DNA of 64,000 bases from Gonatopus flavifemur (taxonomy: Eukaryota; Arthropoda; Insecta; Hymenoptera; Dryinidae): positions 1,798,001 to 1,862,000 of the forward strand of contig JAFFJZ010000042.1 in NCBI GenBank assembly GCA_018340375.1, written 5' to 3'. Below are positions 1 to 12,476 of the stretch, piece after piece. Below the pieces are notes generated by a model. The model had not been told where the DNA came from, did no database searches, and saw only the letters and a program-made list of their open reading frames with translations. The stretch's first letter is position 1, and each line of letters starts with the position of its first letter. The translations under genes were made by a program, and so were the position numbers.

Positions 1-205
1 TCGGGACACCATCCGTGCGCGTGTGAACGGGTTCAGCGGTGATCCTCTATCCGGTTTAATCCGGGTTTTGACATCAAATATCGGTCGGAATCTGGGATGA
101 AACTGAAATACCCTCGAGACTATTTGTACGTGTATACAACTTCTGCATGATTCTCTGCCTGGTTTATTACTGATCTCATCCGGGTTCCAAAATTACGCGG
201 AGAAA
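1..205. repeat. Fragment of CCGGAT-rich repeat family
   Basis: The first 120 bases carry spaced ATCCGG and TCCGGG words and the phrase GCGGTGATCCTCTATCCGG. These match the interior of the CCCTGG-ended MITEs at 4100, 14702 and 18089. Neither terminus is visible, because the left side runs off the window and the right side decays near 205. It is probably a truncated copy of that family. Confidence 0.4.
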
Positions 206-246
206 ATCCTACACTAGTGAATACTATAGTATACATAGCCCACACA

Positions 247-339
247 GATGGGGGACAGATCAACGGAAAACCAAATCAACGAAATCAGTGTTTGAACCGT
301 TTCGTTGATTTGATTTTTCGTTGATTCGTCCCCTATCCG
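247..339. mobile_element. Short palindromic MITE, copy 1
   Basis: The left arm GGGGACAGATCAACG is matched in inverted orientation by the right arm CGTTGATTCGTCCCC, and a second internal arm pair (AAATCAACGAAA / TTTCGTTGATTT) flanks a short loop. A related copy lies at 29664-29774, sharing the AAATCAACGAAA core and a terminal CCCCTATCC. No coding capacity. The right flank (345-425) holds another degraded inverted repeat around AAACATC / GATGTTT. Confidence 0.55.
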
Positions 340-425
340 GCCACACGACTAGCTCATGTTACACGAAAAACATCATTTGAACCCTACTGGTTACTGTAAT
401 GTTCAAACGATGTTTTTCGAAGTCT

Positions 426-900
426 TCTTATCGATGAATTTTTCCCGCATCTTGTGGTGGCACTTTAATCAAAGTGTAGATGTTCGCTTGGAGGGTGATC
501 AAGAGAAGTGAGAAACAGATATTTCCGTCTCTCGTACACCACAGCGGACAAACACACTCTGATTACAGGGCTGCGGCGATTCTATAAAAAAAATTTCATC
601 ATTAAGAGAATCATCCCTACGCTAGGAGTCTTCAGACCAGTATGTGAGACCGTAGCGTAGGAATACGACTTTCTGCTGTGGAGACCCTTGGTGAATCGTG
701 TTACTACTGTAACCAGTGGTGCCGAAATGATTTTTTTTTTGCATACATCAGCTTGCCATGTGGGTTTAAGTACTCACAACTGTAGGATCTGTATGTAGAT
801 CTACGGATGGAATCTGTAATGTAGGTATTTGGAGATCAACGTGGATTTCGCAAAGTTGTCAATTCAGCTGAATGTGGATCCTATTTGGGTTTTCAGATTA
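426..900. other. Intergenic, no gene recognised
   Basis: No open frame, splice series or clean repeat was seen. A short inverted pair, CCTACGCTA near 616 and TAGCGTAGG near 654, could form a hairpin. Confidence 0.3.
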
Positions 901-1103
901 CACTGGAAAAATTTATATGAAAGAATTCCTATAAAATTATGAATATGAGTTATGAATTTTCCGGGCATTCACTGTTAAATGATGGTAAAAATCCCATCAA
1001 GTTTGGAATTTTAAGTGGAATTTATGGGGAGTTCCATACAAATATATAGGAAATGAATTTCCCATACAAGTGTATACGAAAATTCCGATTATTTTCCACA
1101 GTG
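901..1103. mobile_element. MITE with CACTGGAAAA ends, TA duplication
   Basis: The left end CACTGGAAAAAT and the right end ATTTTCCACAGTG form imperfect terminal inverted repeats, flanked by TA on both sides (899-900 and 1104-1105). The interior is AT-rich and non-coding. A TA target duplication suggests a Tc1/mariner-type mobiliser. The flanks carry a further inverted pair, TTTGGGTTTT and AAAACCCAAA, so this copy may sit inside an older element. Confidence 0.5.
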
Positions 1104-1829
1104 TAGGTATCGATTAGAATTTCATACAAAACCCAAATGAGGACCCGAACACCCATTGAATCAGAGCTGCCAAATTGACACTGAGTTGCTTTCTCCTATT
1201 GAACATTCTTATTGATCGAAATTTATTATAAGTGCATCTATGAGAAAGAAGTGCCAATCAGGCAGTTCTTACTCCAATAAATTCAAGACTGTTTGCGAAC
1301 TCTAATTTACATTCTCGTTTCGTTCCATCCGAATAATTTGTATACAAATTATGGGAACAAATTATAAACCTATAGGTTTGAGGCGGTGATATTCAAACCC
1401 ACCCATAGTAAGCCGGGATTGTATTCAGCTTTATCCTAACGCTAACGCAGATTTGGTGATGATTTTTTCCATTCACATTCAGAATAACCTTCCCGAGATT
1501 GAATAAAAAGCAATTTGAAACAAGAAACACTCGACAACAGGATGCCTATGGGAGTATGAATATTATTTGAATAACACCGATTTTGTTGAATAATTATATT
1601 GTATATTTTCTTTCCTTATAGATACGTTATCACATTCAGTATTACATTATTCCAAATAATACTTGTATTGAAACATAAAACAATAATTATAAAACATTTC
1701 CACTGCTCTATAAATCATACGTATATCTCACATGTTTGTGTTATAATACAAGAAAAAAAAAAAAAATAATTCTTTCATCGGAAGAACAAAAATAAAATAA
1801 AATATTTGCATTACTTTATACTACAGGAA
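1104..1829. other. AT-rich intergenic, nothing recognised
   Basis: Low-complexity AT-rich sequence with an A-run near 1750-1766. No supported gene or terminal repeats were seen. Confidence 0.3.
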
Positions 1830-1974
1830 TCTCTCGTAAAACTACCTTTAGAAACGGACAGAACCTCCATTAACATCTAATGAAATCAACATGTGTTTTT
1901 TTAAAAAACATATTGATTCCGTTGGATGTGAATAGAAGTTCTGTCCGTTTTTATCGGCAGTTTTACTGGAGATC
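1830..1974. repeat. Imperfect hairpin of about 145 bp
   Basis: The segment from about 1831 to 1895 (TAAAACTACC, then ACGGACAGAACCTCC) pairs with about 1905 to 1972 (GTTCTGTCCGTTTT, then GCAGTTTTACT) around a short AT loop. This is probably a palindromic MITE. The open frame across it is an effect of the inverted arms, not a gene. Confidence 0.5.
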
Positions 1975-2365
1975 TATCTCATCTGTTTCCCATCTGTGTT
2001 TCTCGTTCAGGAAATTGGAATATATATCCATTCGAACAAATGAAAAAACAAAATGTTTCACTCAATCTACAGAATCCACATCTGTCTCACTCGTGTATCA
2101 CAAAGCATAAACTAAACATCTAAGTTTCATTGACAAAATAAAAATAAAATGATAAAATATTTGCATTGATCTACATAATATACATCTATCTTACTTATCT
2201 GTTATCTGTGTGTCACGCTCAGGAAATTGAAATATATATTCATTAGAAAAATAACAAAATAAAGTGTTTCCATTAATGTATAAAACCCACATCTTTCCCA
2301 TTCTTGGGTCACAACACATAAAATAAACATCACAGTTCCGTTGAAATAACAGAAATAAAATATTT
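1965..2365. repeat. Two diverged direct repeats, spacing about 212 bp
   Basis: CAGGAAATTG followed by AATATATAT occurs at 2008 and again at 2220. The surrounding 90 bases match imperfectly in both copies. The block lies just downstream of the minus-strand BEN gene, in or beyond its 3' untranslated region. Confidence 0.4.
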
Positions 2366-2368
2366 GAA

Positions 2369-2374
2369 TTTATT
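2369..2374 (-). promoter_or_regulatory. Candidate poly(A) signal of the BEN gene
   Basis: TTTATT on the plus strand reads AATAAA on the minus strand, about 36 bases past the predicted stop of the BEN gene at 2410. The spacing is plausible for a short 3' untranslated region. No transcript evidence is available. Confidence 0.4.
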
Positions 2375-4099
2375 TTAAAAATCCTCATATGTGTCTTATG
2401 CACCGGCCCTTATTCGGAATCATCAGAGGTCTCAGATTCAAGTACCTGCAGGCAAAAAATTAATTCATACCAATAACAAATGCTAATGCTCATCATTTCA
2501 AGATTAATGCATGAATTTTCTGAACTATCATCCATCCTGCCTGGAAGGTTTAAGGGGAAGCCTCGTGTAAAATGAGATCTTTTGCTCTTTTTTCTTATTG
2601 CTTTGAAAATCAAATCAATATATGAAGAATTCTCAAAGGTTTAAGTCCGAACGAAATTCCTTGGGAAGTAAAAATTTATTATCATATTTGAGCTAAAATA
2701 CATTGAGAAAAATGATAATGGTCTATCAGAAAAGACTGATTTCGGTAGAATGGCCCAGCTACAACGCCGCCATTTTGCTTTTTCCACTATGGCACGATAT
2801 TTTTCATACCTTTGAACTTAAAGTATATTATGTACCTAGAATCAACTCAATAACTCCTCTCAGTTTTTTCTAATGAACCATTGAAAAACAGGTCGTTTAC
2901 ATGAGGCTCCTGCTTGAACAATGTCTATTCGATTACGTACCTCGGTACAACTTTCTTCTTCTTCTTCACTCGGCTCTTCTATAACTCCTTGATTATTATT
3001 AGTTTCTTTCTGAATTTCTTCTTTCTCAGTCTCATAAATCTCTGAATTTTCATCAGCAAGCTTTTCATCATTTTTTAGGTTTCTAATGTCAGTCACTTCC
3101 GGTTTCTCCTTATATTTCGTTTCTGCTTCTTCGTTATTTAAATCTGCTATAACTTCATTCTCATTTGTATTTTGTTTCTCTTCATGCTTTTTATTCAATG
3201 AAATGTTTTCATCTTTCTCACATGTTTTCGGAATCCCAATTCCCTTCTGATTATCAGTTTCTTTCTGAATTTCTTCTTTTTCAGTCTTATCAGTTTCTGT
3301 ATCGTTATTTGTCAGCTTTTCATCATTTTTCAAGATTCTACTGTCAATCACTTTCAATTTTTTATTACATTTCCCATCTCGTATTTCGTCTTTGTTTTGG
3401 CTTTTTTCATTCATAAATTTCTCCGTATTTTCATCTTTTTCTTCATTTGTCTTTACAGTATTGTCCTCAGTTTCGTTATGTTTTCTTTTAGAAGCCTCGA
3501 TTTGAGGATTCGTTTTTTTTTTCCTTCAATTTCGCATTGAATCTTTTTTTTTCATCTCTAATTTGTATATTTGTTCCATCAATGTGGTTATTCGATCTAT
3601 TGCCAAGAGGACGTGCTGAACCATCTTTTCCTGTCGTGGCCTTATTAGAGACTCTTCTTCTCACTCTTGGAGGGCGATTAAGTTCCCAAATTTTTTTTGA
3701 AATGTAAGTGTGCACACTCCCGAGATGAAACCACTGTTCTTCTTCATTCAATTTTCCTTGTTTCAGCCAAAAGCGAGTTATATCTGACAAAACAAAATTT
3801 TTCCTTTTTTTTTAATTCTATCGAACCCCCTCCGTTTTGAAAAGGCCAATATTAATTCTGTGTACATGAAGGGTACAATAGAGATATAATGTCAACCATC
3901 CGTTCAATGACCGGGTACCCGGGTATCAATCCCAATCTAAAATGTGAAATTTTCCGATATCCTGTCGAAAAATTAATGAACGCTTGGATCCCCATAATTC
4001 AGGGACATTGTCTTTCATTGGAATTTTGGAATGTTGTTGATTGAATCAAAGTTATGGACTATCAAACTCTATGTCTTCCGTTCTATGACCGGGTACCTG

Positions 4100-4535
4100 C
4101 CCTGGTAAAAAAACCGGATAGAAAACCGGATGAAATGCGGATAACGATCCGGATAGAAACCGGATAACAATCCGAATTGAACCCGGATGGAACGTTCCGG
4201 GATTCCATCCGGGTATATCCGGGCGCTTATACGGATTTTGCGGTGATTCTTCATCCGGTTCCATCCGGATTCTATCCGGGTTTTTGGACCAGAAATTTTT
4301 TGGAATCCCGAATAAAACAGGGACAGAGAATCGAATGAGTTCTTTTCATCAAATTTGATGTGAGATTTGAAAAAATATCCAGTATTGGAATCCGGAAAGG
4401 ATCTGGATAAAACCGGATGAAGAATCACCGCAAAATCCGTATACGCACCGGATGAAGACCCGGAAGTCCTATCCGGGTTTCATTCGGATTCCTATCCGGG
4501 TTTCATACGGATTCCTTTCCGACTTTTTCACCAGG
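4100..4535. mobile_element. CCCTGG-family MITE (CCGGAT-rich), copy in BEN intron
   Basis: Starts CCCTGGTAAAA and ends TTTTTCACCAGG. The interior has about twenty CCGGAT or ATCCGG words and the phrase GAAGAATCACCGCAAAATCC, also present in the copies at 14702 and 18089. It lies in the intron between 3784 and 5959. Open frames here are by-products of the repeat. Confidence 0.7.
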
Positions 4536-4630
4536 AATATGGGTACTCATATTAATTAGTGCGGATAAAAGCTACGTTTGTGCACACTGAGAAAGGAATG
4601 AATGATCAATTACTGTCACTATTCCGATAC

Positions 4631-4728
4631 CGCACACCAGTTCAGAAAGAGTTCGCAAAGAATTCAATTGGGACTGGAAGAATTCAATATGAATTCTCAA
4701 GAGTTCTTTTTGAATTGTGCTGTGTGGG
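4631..4728. mobile_element. MITE of the CCCACACAGCAC family
   Basis: The right end is GAATTGTGCTGTGTGGG. The left end GCACACCAGTTCAGAAAGAG is its eroded inverse. Similar termini with GAATTC-rich interiors occur at 32985, 34251, 58325 and 58439. It lies in the same BEN-gene intron as the CCCTGG element. Confidence 0.5.
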
Positions 4729-6228
4729 TTGAGATAATTAAACTCTTTGATGAATGACTAACAATGTTGCTGATTATTTTGTTCATTTCAACATGTTTGG
4801 ATATGAATAATAATGATAAAGGAATGATGAGGGAAAAATTAAACACGTTATCTTGTTTTCTTTCGATTCATTCATACATTCTCCTTCAGTTTTTAATTAT
4901 GGTGATTAGATAATGAAAAAAACCTGTGAATCAGTTCATCTAAGACATTCTGCACATAAAATGATGGAAATAGAATGTTGATCACATATATGTGGATAAA
5001 TGACATACACGGTGTGATTTGCTCGTTTCGCGAACTTCTTCAAAATCACCTGTTATCTTATTTTTTTTTTGTTGAATCAAAGTTCGCGTAGGGTAAATGA
5101 ACTAGATACCTTGGTTAGAAAAAAACCGTTGATTCTCGCCAAATCTCACTGAATTACGATGAATCTTGAACAATGTTCTGGCCAAATCTCATTAAATTTC
5201 ATTTGTCAGATTCAATGGATTCTTTTAACTAGGGTAGAACTCCAAAGAGCTCACTGAACTCAATAGAAACCTCGTTACAGTGAACGAAACCTTTCTCAGA
5301 ATTGACGATCACTTAACCATCAATGTTTCAATCTCGATAATGGATATATCATGAATGTGACCAGTTTGTTGATATTTTTCATCGTAACATCGAAATATTG
5401 CGAAGAAATGAATTGAATGAAAGATTAATGAGTTATAGATTTATATGTATTGAATTGAATGGAAGATTGATCAGGTATTTTTATACGTATTGAATTGAAT
5501 GAATTTAGAACCAATGAATGAACAAAGACCGACTGCATGATACCAATGGTAACCACCTATACAGCAAACACACGTTCCAAATAAACTGTTGTTATATCAC
5601 TGTTTCGAGATAATGCACAATGAACTATCAAGGATTCTTCAAGAATTCTTCTTGAATACCATGAGTTTGTACAGAACTTATTTTAAACTGTCATAACAGG
5701 GCCTCTCCGAGAATTCTACGATGAATTCATAAAGACTTCTGGGAACACATTGGGACTATCATATATGGGAAACATCGATGTTCATATCCCAGGGGAATAC
5801 ATGTATTCTGTATCTGCAGATCTAAAATTCTATTGAGCAAGCTTGAGAAGTAGGCGGTTTGTGTGATGCAATACGTGGGTATCCGATCATTGAACGAAGG
5901 GTGGAAATTTGGTCATTGACCAGATGGTTAACGCAATCGCATTTTCAAAGAGAACATACCTTTCACAGCATCCAATTTGATTGGGTCCAAAGCTGGTTTC
6001 GCTGGTCTTTCCGAATTTTATGACGCATGGTTTACCGTCCCTCTCACACTGTGTTCTCGGAGCACTTCAGGAGTGAAAATGTAGTGTGCCATATCTGTTA
6101 TAAATATTCGGGGGGAAATATTTTTTCTGAAGCGTGTACGATCATACTTATCTTTATCGATCCAAATTCCCTTCCCAGCATGAATCTGAAAAATTGTGCA
6201 TTGTAACCAACTCAAGTTAAGAGCCTGT

Positions 6229-6507
6229 CCAGACAGCAAAAATGATCTGTTTGAATTCTTGAAGACTTTTGAAAGAATTCCTCAACAGTCCCCGTTATGA
6301 CAGTGAAAATGAATTCAATATGAATTCAATGGATTCAAATTGAATACATGTTGAATGCCTGAAGAATTCTTCATGAATTGATAATATGAATTCTTTCTGA
6401 ACATTAAATCGTTCATTAAGAATTCAATTTGAATTCAAACTATTCATAATCAATTCATATTCACTGTCATAACGGGAGCCCTTTGAAGGGACTCTTTTGC
6501 TGTCTGG
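6229..6507. mobile_element. MITE with CCAGACAGCAAAA ends, in BEN intron
   Basis: Left end CCAGACAGCAAAA and right end TTTTGCTGTCTGG, with a second internal pair (CCGTTATGACAGTGAA / TTCACTGTCATAACGG). The interior is full of GAATTCA. It sits between the exons at 5960-6185 and 6564-6667, so splicing can remove it. Confidence 0.65.
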
Positions 6508-7542
6508 GTGTTGACCAATACAAAGGAGATCAGAATAATTGTTCATTGACAAATAAAATTTACCGTATTGGATGCACAATCCACGTAACCAACTGGCATC
6601 TCTTCACCGGTCCTTATTTTTTCTTTCAAATTTGCAGCTGCTTGTTCAGCAGCGTTGTTGACAGTTGCTGAGAATGTTTAAAATAAATTATTGAGATGCA
6701 AAAAGAAGTAAGTTTCAGTGAGCGAAAAACTTCTGGATATACAAACTTTCAACTCGATCTGCCCAACCCATGAGTTTGGTTTGTAATTGTTGATTCAGCA
6801 TTCGCAAGATTTTAACTTCCTTATGAGCTTCAAGTAATTGCCGTTTGAGTTTCATTATCCCATCCTGATCATTGACATTTGTTTTGGAAGCAGAATTTCC
6901 AGTGGTAATCTGTAAAATAATTTTAATCGATTAATAATTTTATTCATTCATAGAGATAATCAAGTTTATTCAAGAATTCCTGCCATCATCACATTTCCTG
7001 AATTCTATTTGTGCCAATATTAACATTTATGAATAAATAAAAAAGAATATTTGATGCAAATTCTCAAAACTCAAGAAACATATAATTTGTCATCTCGCGC
7101 CCTGTAAACATCTACCTTTTTTCGCGTATTGTTTTCGTTTTTGTTTTCTTCTTCCTCCATCTCCGACTCCACATCTGTAGATTCCTCCTCATTCACCTTT
7201 TCGACAATTTCTTTCTCTTTTTCTTCTTCTACTTTGTTTGCTTCCTCTTCCTTATCTTTGACTTTGTTCTTTTTCTTTTTTTCATCTTCTACTTTGTTTT
7301 CTTTCTCTTCCTCATCTTGGAATTTTTTCCTTTTTTTTCCATCTTCTATTTTGTTCCCTTCCTCTTCATATTGTTCTTGCTCGTCACTTTCTATGGATTT
7401 TGGATTATTGTGTTGAGGATTTGTGTTTCGAACAGAAAAATCTTCTTTTGACTGAAAACATAAAACCATGTTGGTTCAAATGATGAAATCATGACTCTGT
7501 TGGAAAAGTAAGATTGAATTCTTGTTGTTATGATGATATATA

Positions 7543-7620
7543 TGGGGTATCCTGAATAAGAAGATCCATTTGCTCATTTGGGACAATGGGAAAATGGATT
7601 TTCTTATTTGGAACACCCTG
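7543..7620. mobile_element. 78-bp palindromic MITE
   Basis: The left arm (GAATAAGAAGATCCATTT) and right arm (AAATGGATTTTCTTATTT) pair around a short loop. The outer right end CACCCTGTATA resembles mariner-type termini. It is in the BEN-gene intron 7452-7741. Confidence 0.55.
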
Positions 7621-8271
7621 TATATATAATATGAAGTTTATGTATTAGTGATATGATTTTATATGTATATATATATATATTCAATTAAGTATTCAATTCC
7701 AACATTTATAATCATTTTTATGAACACACAAAATTTCTCACCTCCGTAATACTCGTTGACTTCAAATTTCCAAGTTTCTTCGATAACAGTCCAACTTTTT
7801 TTCGTTTCACATCAAGATGTTCCTATATTTGTGAACAACAAATTGTATATTTCTTATTTTTTTGAATCCTCATACAAATAAACACCCAAGCAAAAAAAAC
7901 CTCAAAGAAAAAAATTCGCTGGAATATCAAGCTTCGCTGTTCTAGCGGAATTCGCATTTTACTGTAAGGACAGTAAGCAGGTTTGCTGACATAAATGAGA
8001 ATTGTTTTCCTACGCTCACTTAATTGGTCTCCAGGTACATAAAAAAATTTTTCTTCAATTAAGAAGAATGCCATGGGAATTGAGTACACATGCTGAAACA
8101 TGACCACATGACGAAAACGAAACACCAGTGAACTCCGTCAAAAAATTCGGTCAAATGCGGGGAAAAATGGTAAAAAACCGCACAAAAACGAATAAAAACG
8201 GACAAAGTTGTATAACATTTTTGTCTGCTTTTGGATGATTTTATCCGAAATTTTTCTCAGGGAATACTGTC

Positions 8272-8450
8272 CCGACATGACTGGCTCATGTGACGAAAAA
8301 GAAATAAGTCTAACACTATTGGTTATTGTTTAGACACGAATCATTCGTGTTATCGCAATACCTGTATTGTGGAGACTTGACTGATTCATTCTAAACAATA
8401 ACCATTAGTGTCAGACTTCATTCTTTTCGTCACACGAGCCAGTCGTGTTG
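8272..8450. mobile_element. MITE with long inverted arms
   Basis: The left arm begins CGACATGACTGGCTCATGTG. The right arm ends CACACGAGCCAGTCGTG, and pairing continues through TTGGTTATTGTTTAGA / TCTAAACAATAACCA. A degraded relative (CACGACTAGCTCATGTTAC) is at about 344. Located in the BEN-gene intron 7823-10142. Confidence 0.6.
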
Positions 8451-8725
8451 GAAAACTAGTCACTGGGGTTTCGTTTCCTCCGTGCGCCTCAAAAAGAAAG
8501 AAAAAAGGAAAGTGGCCAATCGGCCTGCATTGTGGTACTTATAAAAATTATCTAAAATCAAAAACCAAAAAATTCTTGTGGAATATAGTATATTTGTGAG
8601 TGGTCGTACCAATGAAACCAATTAAAAATCGGAAATTAGAAAAATAGTGGACATGCACATTTTCGGTAGCATTTCCTTGCTTTTTCCTCACTCTTCAAAA
8701 TGCTATTATCATCATCATAAACTAT

Positions 8726-8903
8726 TCCTTGTAAAAAAGGAATCATTTAAATAATTCGTTTTCATTAAAATAAAATTTTTCTAATGAGAAATGTGCAGAT
8801 TTCGAATTAGCTGTCAAAAATTGAATGATTCCAAATAAGTTTGAATCATTTTGGATCAGAGATTTGCACCACCGATCGGTTTTAATGATTTCGTTTTTAC
8901 AGG
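8726..8903. mobile_element. MITE with CCTGTAAAAACG ends, diverged copy
   Basis: The right end AATGATTTCGTTTTTACAGG is intact. The left end TTCCTTGTAAAAAAGGAATC is its eroded inverse. The better-preserved copy is at 22243-22410. Confidence 0.5.
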
Positions 8904-9505
8904 GTTATAGCTTATGACTGGTTTGATGAAATCCTTCAACTCTATTATCCGACAAACGTTTAAATACGACAGCCCTTGTCTCGTATAATTTGTTTCATAC
9001 AACTTAATTTAGGTCTACCTTTACAAATTCTACCATTCATATTTCCTTCCAATATTGTTTCCAATGAAGTATCATGTAATAATGTGTGCCCTATCAGATT
9101 ATTTCTTCTCTCAACGACATATTTCAAAAGAATTTTATTTTATCCCTTAAAGTATTTCTTGATTTTCGACTTCTCCCATTCGCTTGTTTTTTTATATTTA
9201 AACTTTCTCTATCCATTTTGGAAGTATCCTCTGCTTCCAGATTCATACTCTAATCAATTTCATTTGGTTGAAAATAAAAAAAGAAAACAAGCAATTCATT
9301 CAGTCCTTCGGATATATGGTACAAGCAAAATGGAAAACCTTGGTTGTGAGAAAAACGTCTCTCATGTTTCGATATACGAATTTTGTGATTGAGAATAATT
9401 CTTTTATGTACTTTAAGACTCGTTTGATATAAGATTCGAAGAGCCAAAATTTTTCATTTACTTCCTCCCATGAGACAAAAATTCGAGAAAATCATTTTAA
9501 TTCAT

Positions 9506-9971
9506 CAGTGTACCATCCGAGTGAACATTTCGTCTGCAAGATTTTTCCGAACTGAACTTATGCCGTGCGTTCAACATCTGCGGGAACAATAGATTTATAG
9601 TATAAGAATATGTATTTGGGATGTTCCAGAACCAACTAGGAGTTAATTGTTGTGTTTGACTGTTACTAAATATTACATTAAGAGAACCAAAAACCTGCGT
9701 ACGTCCAGGGGACATCCACATGCGTCATTTCAAGTATTCCCTGGACGTACACAGATTTTCGTTCTCTTGGAGTACTAAGTTTCGCAGATTTTGAACACAC
9801 GGATGGAACAGTCTGAAATTTTCAGGGAATAATCTTTGATACTTCACAAATTCGGGCTATGCATCGCAATTTGTAAAGTATCAAACATTATTCCCTGAAA
9901 ACTTCAGACTGTTTCATAAGTTCGGTTTGGAGAAATCTTGCAGACAAAATGTTTACTCGGATGGTACGCTG
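9506..9971. mobile_element. 466-bp inverted-repeat element with internal palindromes
   Basis: The outer arms pair over about 45 bases: CAGTGTACCATCCGAGTGAA on the left and the inverse ending ACTCGGATGGTACGCTG on the right. Two further pairs lie inside, CGTACGTCCAGGG / CCCTGGACGTAC and TTTCAGGGAATAAT / ATTATTCCCTGAAA. The CAG...CTG termini are hAT-like, but no flanking 8-bp duplication was found. Located in the BEN-gene intron 7823-10142. Confidence 0.55.
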
Positions 9972-10742
9972 GTATCCCGTTAATTCTATTTGAGAGTTTT
10001 GAGTGCACCCCTATTAATCACATTTACTTTCAATGGATATACGTTATATATCATTTGGGTGTGACATGAAGCAAACGAATAACATGAACAGAGAGAAAAT
10101 ATATTTTCTAGTCACAGATATATTATAGGAAAATTAACAAACCTTTGAATGTTGTGCTTGTTTCAGCCCCGAACTTTCTGCTTCCGAACTTTCAGTTGCT
10201 GATGCCAATGTATTATATGATTTGAATTTCACCCTCTTCTGATTCATGGTAGTCAAAACCTCTTCTTTTGTTTCTAGAATCCACCAATTCATTACATTAA
10301 AATTACATTACCTACTCATCATTCATGGTCTGGATTAACGTGAGCCATTTTTGGACGATTTCCGAATTTTTTTGGTTTCACACTCCCTGAAATGGTTCCA
10401 ATTTCCAGCGAAATAAAGTACATAAACTCTCATTCCGATTAACTTCTCAAGGACGGGACGGACACTTTTTCCACATGATTTTTGACACCAAGGTCAAATC
10501 TCCCAGATATCTCAAAGAATCTTGCAACATTACGTTTGGATCAGTTTGGGTTTCTAAATTTTCCCCAGAAAAAAAAAACATTAGGTGAATTGAATATCAA
10601 AATAACGATGTTACCCCATAGAAAGATGTAGGGTAGGTCAAGGTAGGTCGTGGTCCTCATATTCGGATTCAGCATCATCGAGAATCCTGGACTGGCCGGT
10701 TCCAAGCAAATGTGGGCATGTTCAATTTTCCGGTCGTTATAT

Positions 10743-10872
10743 CCCTGGTTAAAAATCCGATAGAAAACGATAGGCTGTATCAAAAACTTATTGAAAATGA
10801 TAAAGGATGTATCGTGTTTCTGATCAGTTTTTGATACACCCAATCGTTTTCTATCGTATTTTTTTTCCAGGG
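10743..10872. mobile_element. 130-bp MITE, CCCTGG ends, AT duplication
   Basis: Starts CCCTGGTTAAAAATCCGATA and ends TTTTTTTTCCAGGG, with arms carrying GATAGAAAACGATAGG and its inverse. AT flanks both sides. It is a small relative of the CCCTGG family with the same 2-bp duplication habit. Located in the first coding intron of the BEN gene. Confidence 0.65.
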
Positions 10873-12345
10873 ATTGCATCCGCCATTTTGAATTTCAAAA
10901 ATCTTACTCCAAATTTTAGAATCGTGAGTGTTTTTGCTCGTTTTTCACACATTCATATTCGAATAACTCTTTTACATGTATTTCAATTTGAAAACTGTTC
11001 ACCCTATTGAAAAGTATAAGGAAAACTGCTTTAGAAATAACTTAGTTTGTATCACTTAACATGTACAAGATTCAATAAAAAGCTTGTTATATTGGTACAT
11101 TGGAATTTTGACATACGACATTTTGCTTCGGAACGGCAGTGTAATGGACAAAGGAAGTCAACGGGTTAACGGCAATATTATCGATAAATAAAAGTTTGAA
11201 AATTTGACTTTCCACGTGATTTTTTATGTGATTATGAGTCTTGAAAACGTTTTTCGAGAATATAAAAACAAGATCTCAACGAAAAACTTCAGAACTCATA
11301 GTTTTTGTCAAGGAGATTCGAATGGGAGAAAGAAAAACATAGGTCTTCGACCAAAAAACATTGAAAATCATGATCACCGTATGTGTCCTGTAATTTTGTT
11401 GATTAAAGAGTATTCTGCGGGTATCCGCATTGTACACTATTTTCAATATTTTCATCATTGAATCATGTCCATGTCTCAATATAACTTATTGTGCAAAAAA
11501 AGTTTAAGATGTTCTATTTATAAAATGAATTCACTTGGAATATGAAACACCCCACGGTGCTCCGACTTCATACGAAATCAAACGCTGGTGCTACCTCAAA
11601 GTGCTCCAAGTTCCAAAACTCCATGTTCTGTTCAAAATTCATCATTATGATTCGAAAATAGCAATATTTATTGCAATTATTTATAGACCAATAGAAGAGC
11701 GTGAAATACAAATTTTCTCATAAAAACTAACACATGAGCACATGATTTTGGAGATGTGCGCTATTGAATAACAAACAAGTATTCAATGAAAAAACATAAA
11801 TATCATGGCATATCAACAACAGCATGATTCACACAATTCAATACATTTCAAACTCATTCCAAACACTTTGTATTTTTCCCTAATACAAGAGCAATGACTA
11901 TACTATCATTGCTATTTGAAGGAGCCTATTCTAGGCTCAAGAAAAAATGAGTTTTGTCCCTATAATATTGAGAAACATTTTCTTGTCTCAATAAATCCTT
12001 TCTGTGAGTGAAAAATTAAGAAATTGGCAATAGGAATTCCGCAATAGATTTTCAAGAACATATGAAATGATTTCAATGATTTTTCGTGAATTCTGACATC
12101 ATCAGATTTCACAAAACTTGATAAAAGTTTACCTCTCAGTACGCACTATGCATTTTTGAAAAATCTAGTTCTGCAAGAATGTACAAAGAAGTAAGTAATT
12201 TCATATGATTTTATAAATTGATTATACATATATGATCAATGAAAATTCTCTCAAAACAGTTATACACACTTTAAAAGACATTCTCTGTAGATTATCTATA
12301 TCAAAAGTGAAAAATCAAAAATCGTTGTGAAATGACTACTCTTAT

Positions 12346-12476
12346 AGCGCAGGGAAAATACATTTCCCTAGTAAATGTCCTACACTCAATGTTATAATAT
12401 TATACGATTTTATAAATGTCTGTGATTGTACAACATTCAGCATAGAAGTACAAATGAAATGTATTTCTCCTGCGCT
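12346..12476. mobile_element. MITE with AGCGCAGG ends
   Basis: AGCGCAGGGAAAATACATTT on the left pairs with AAATGTATTTCTCCTGCGCT on the right, around an AT-rich interior. It lies in the BEN-gene intron 10274-13310. The remainder of that intron is AT-rich with no supported gene. Confidence 0.55.

Noticed and set aside
3165..3416. Plus-strand frame rich in Phe and Ser
   Set aside because: Shadow of the acidic tail exon of the BEN gene.
7129..7416. Plus-strand Ser/Phe-rich frame
   Set aside because: It is the reverse shadow of the Glu/Lys-rich BEN-gene exon at 7116-7451.
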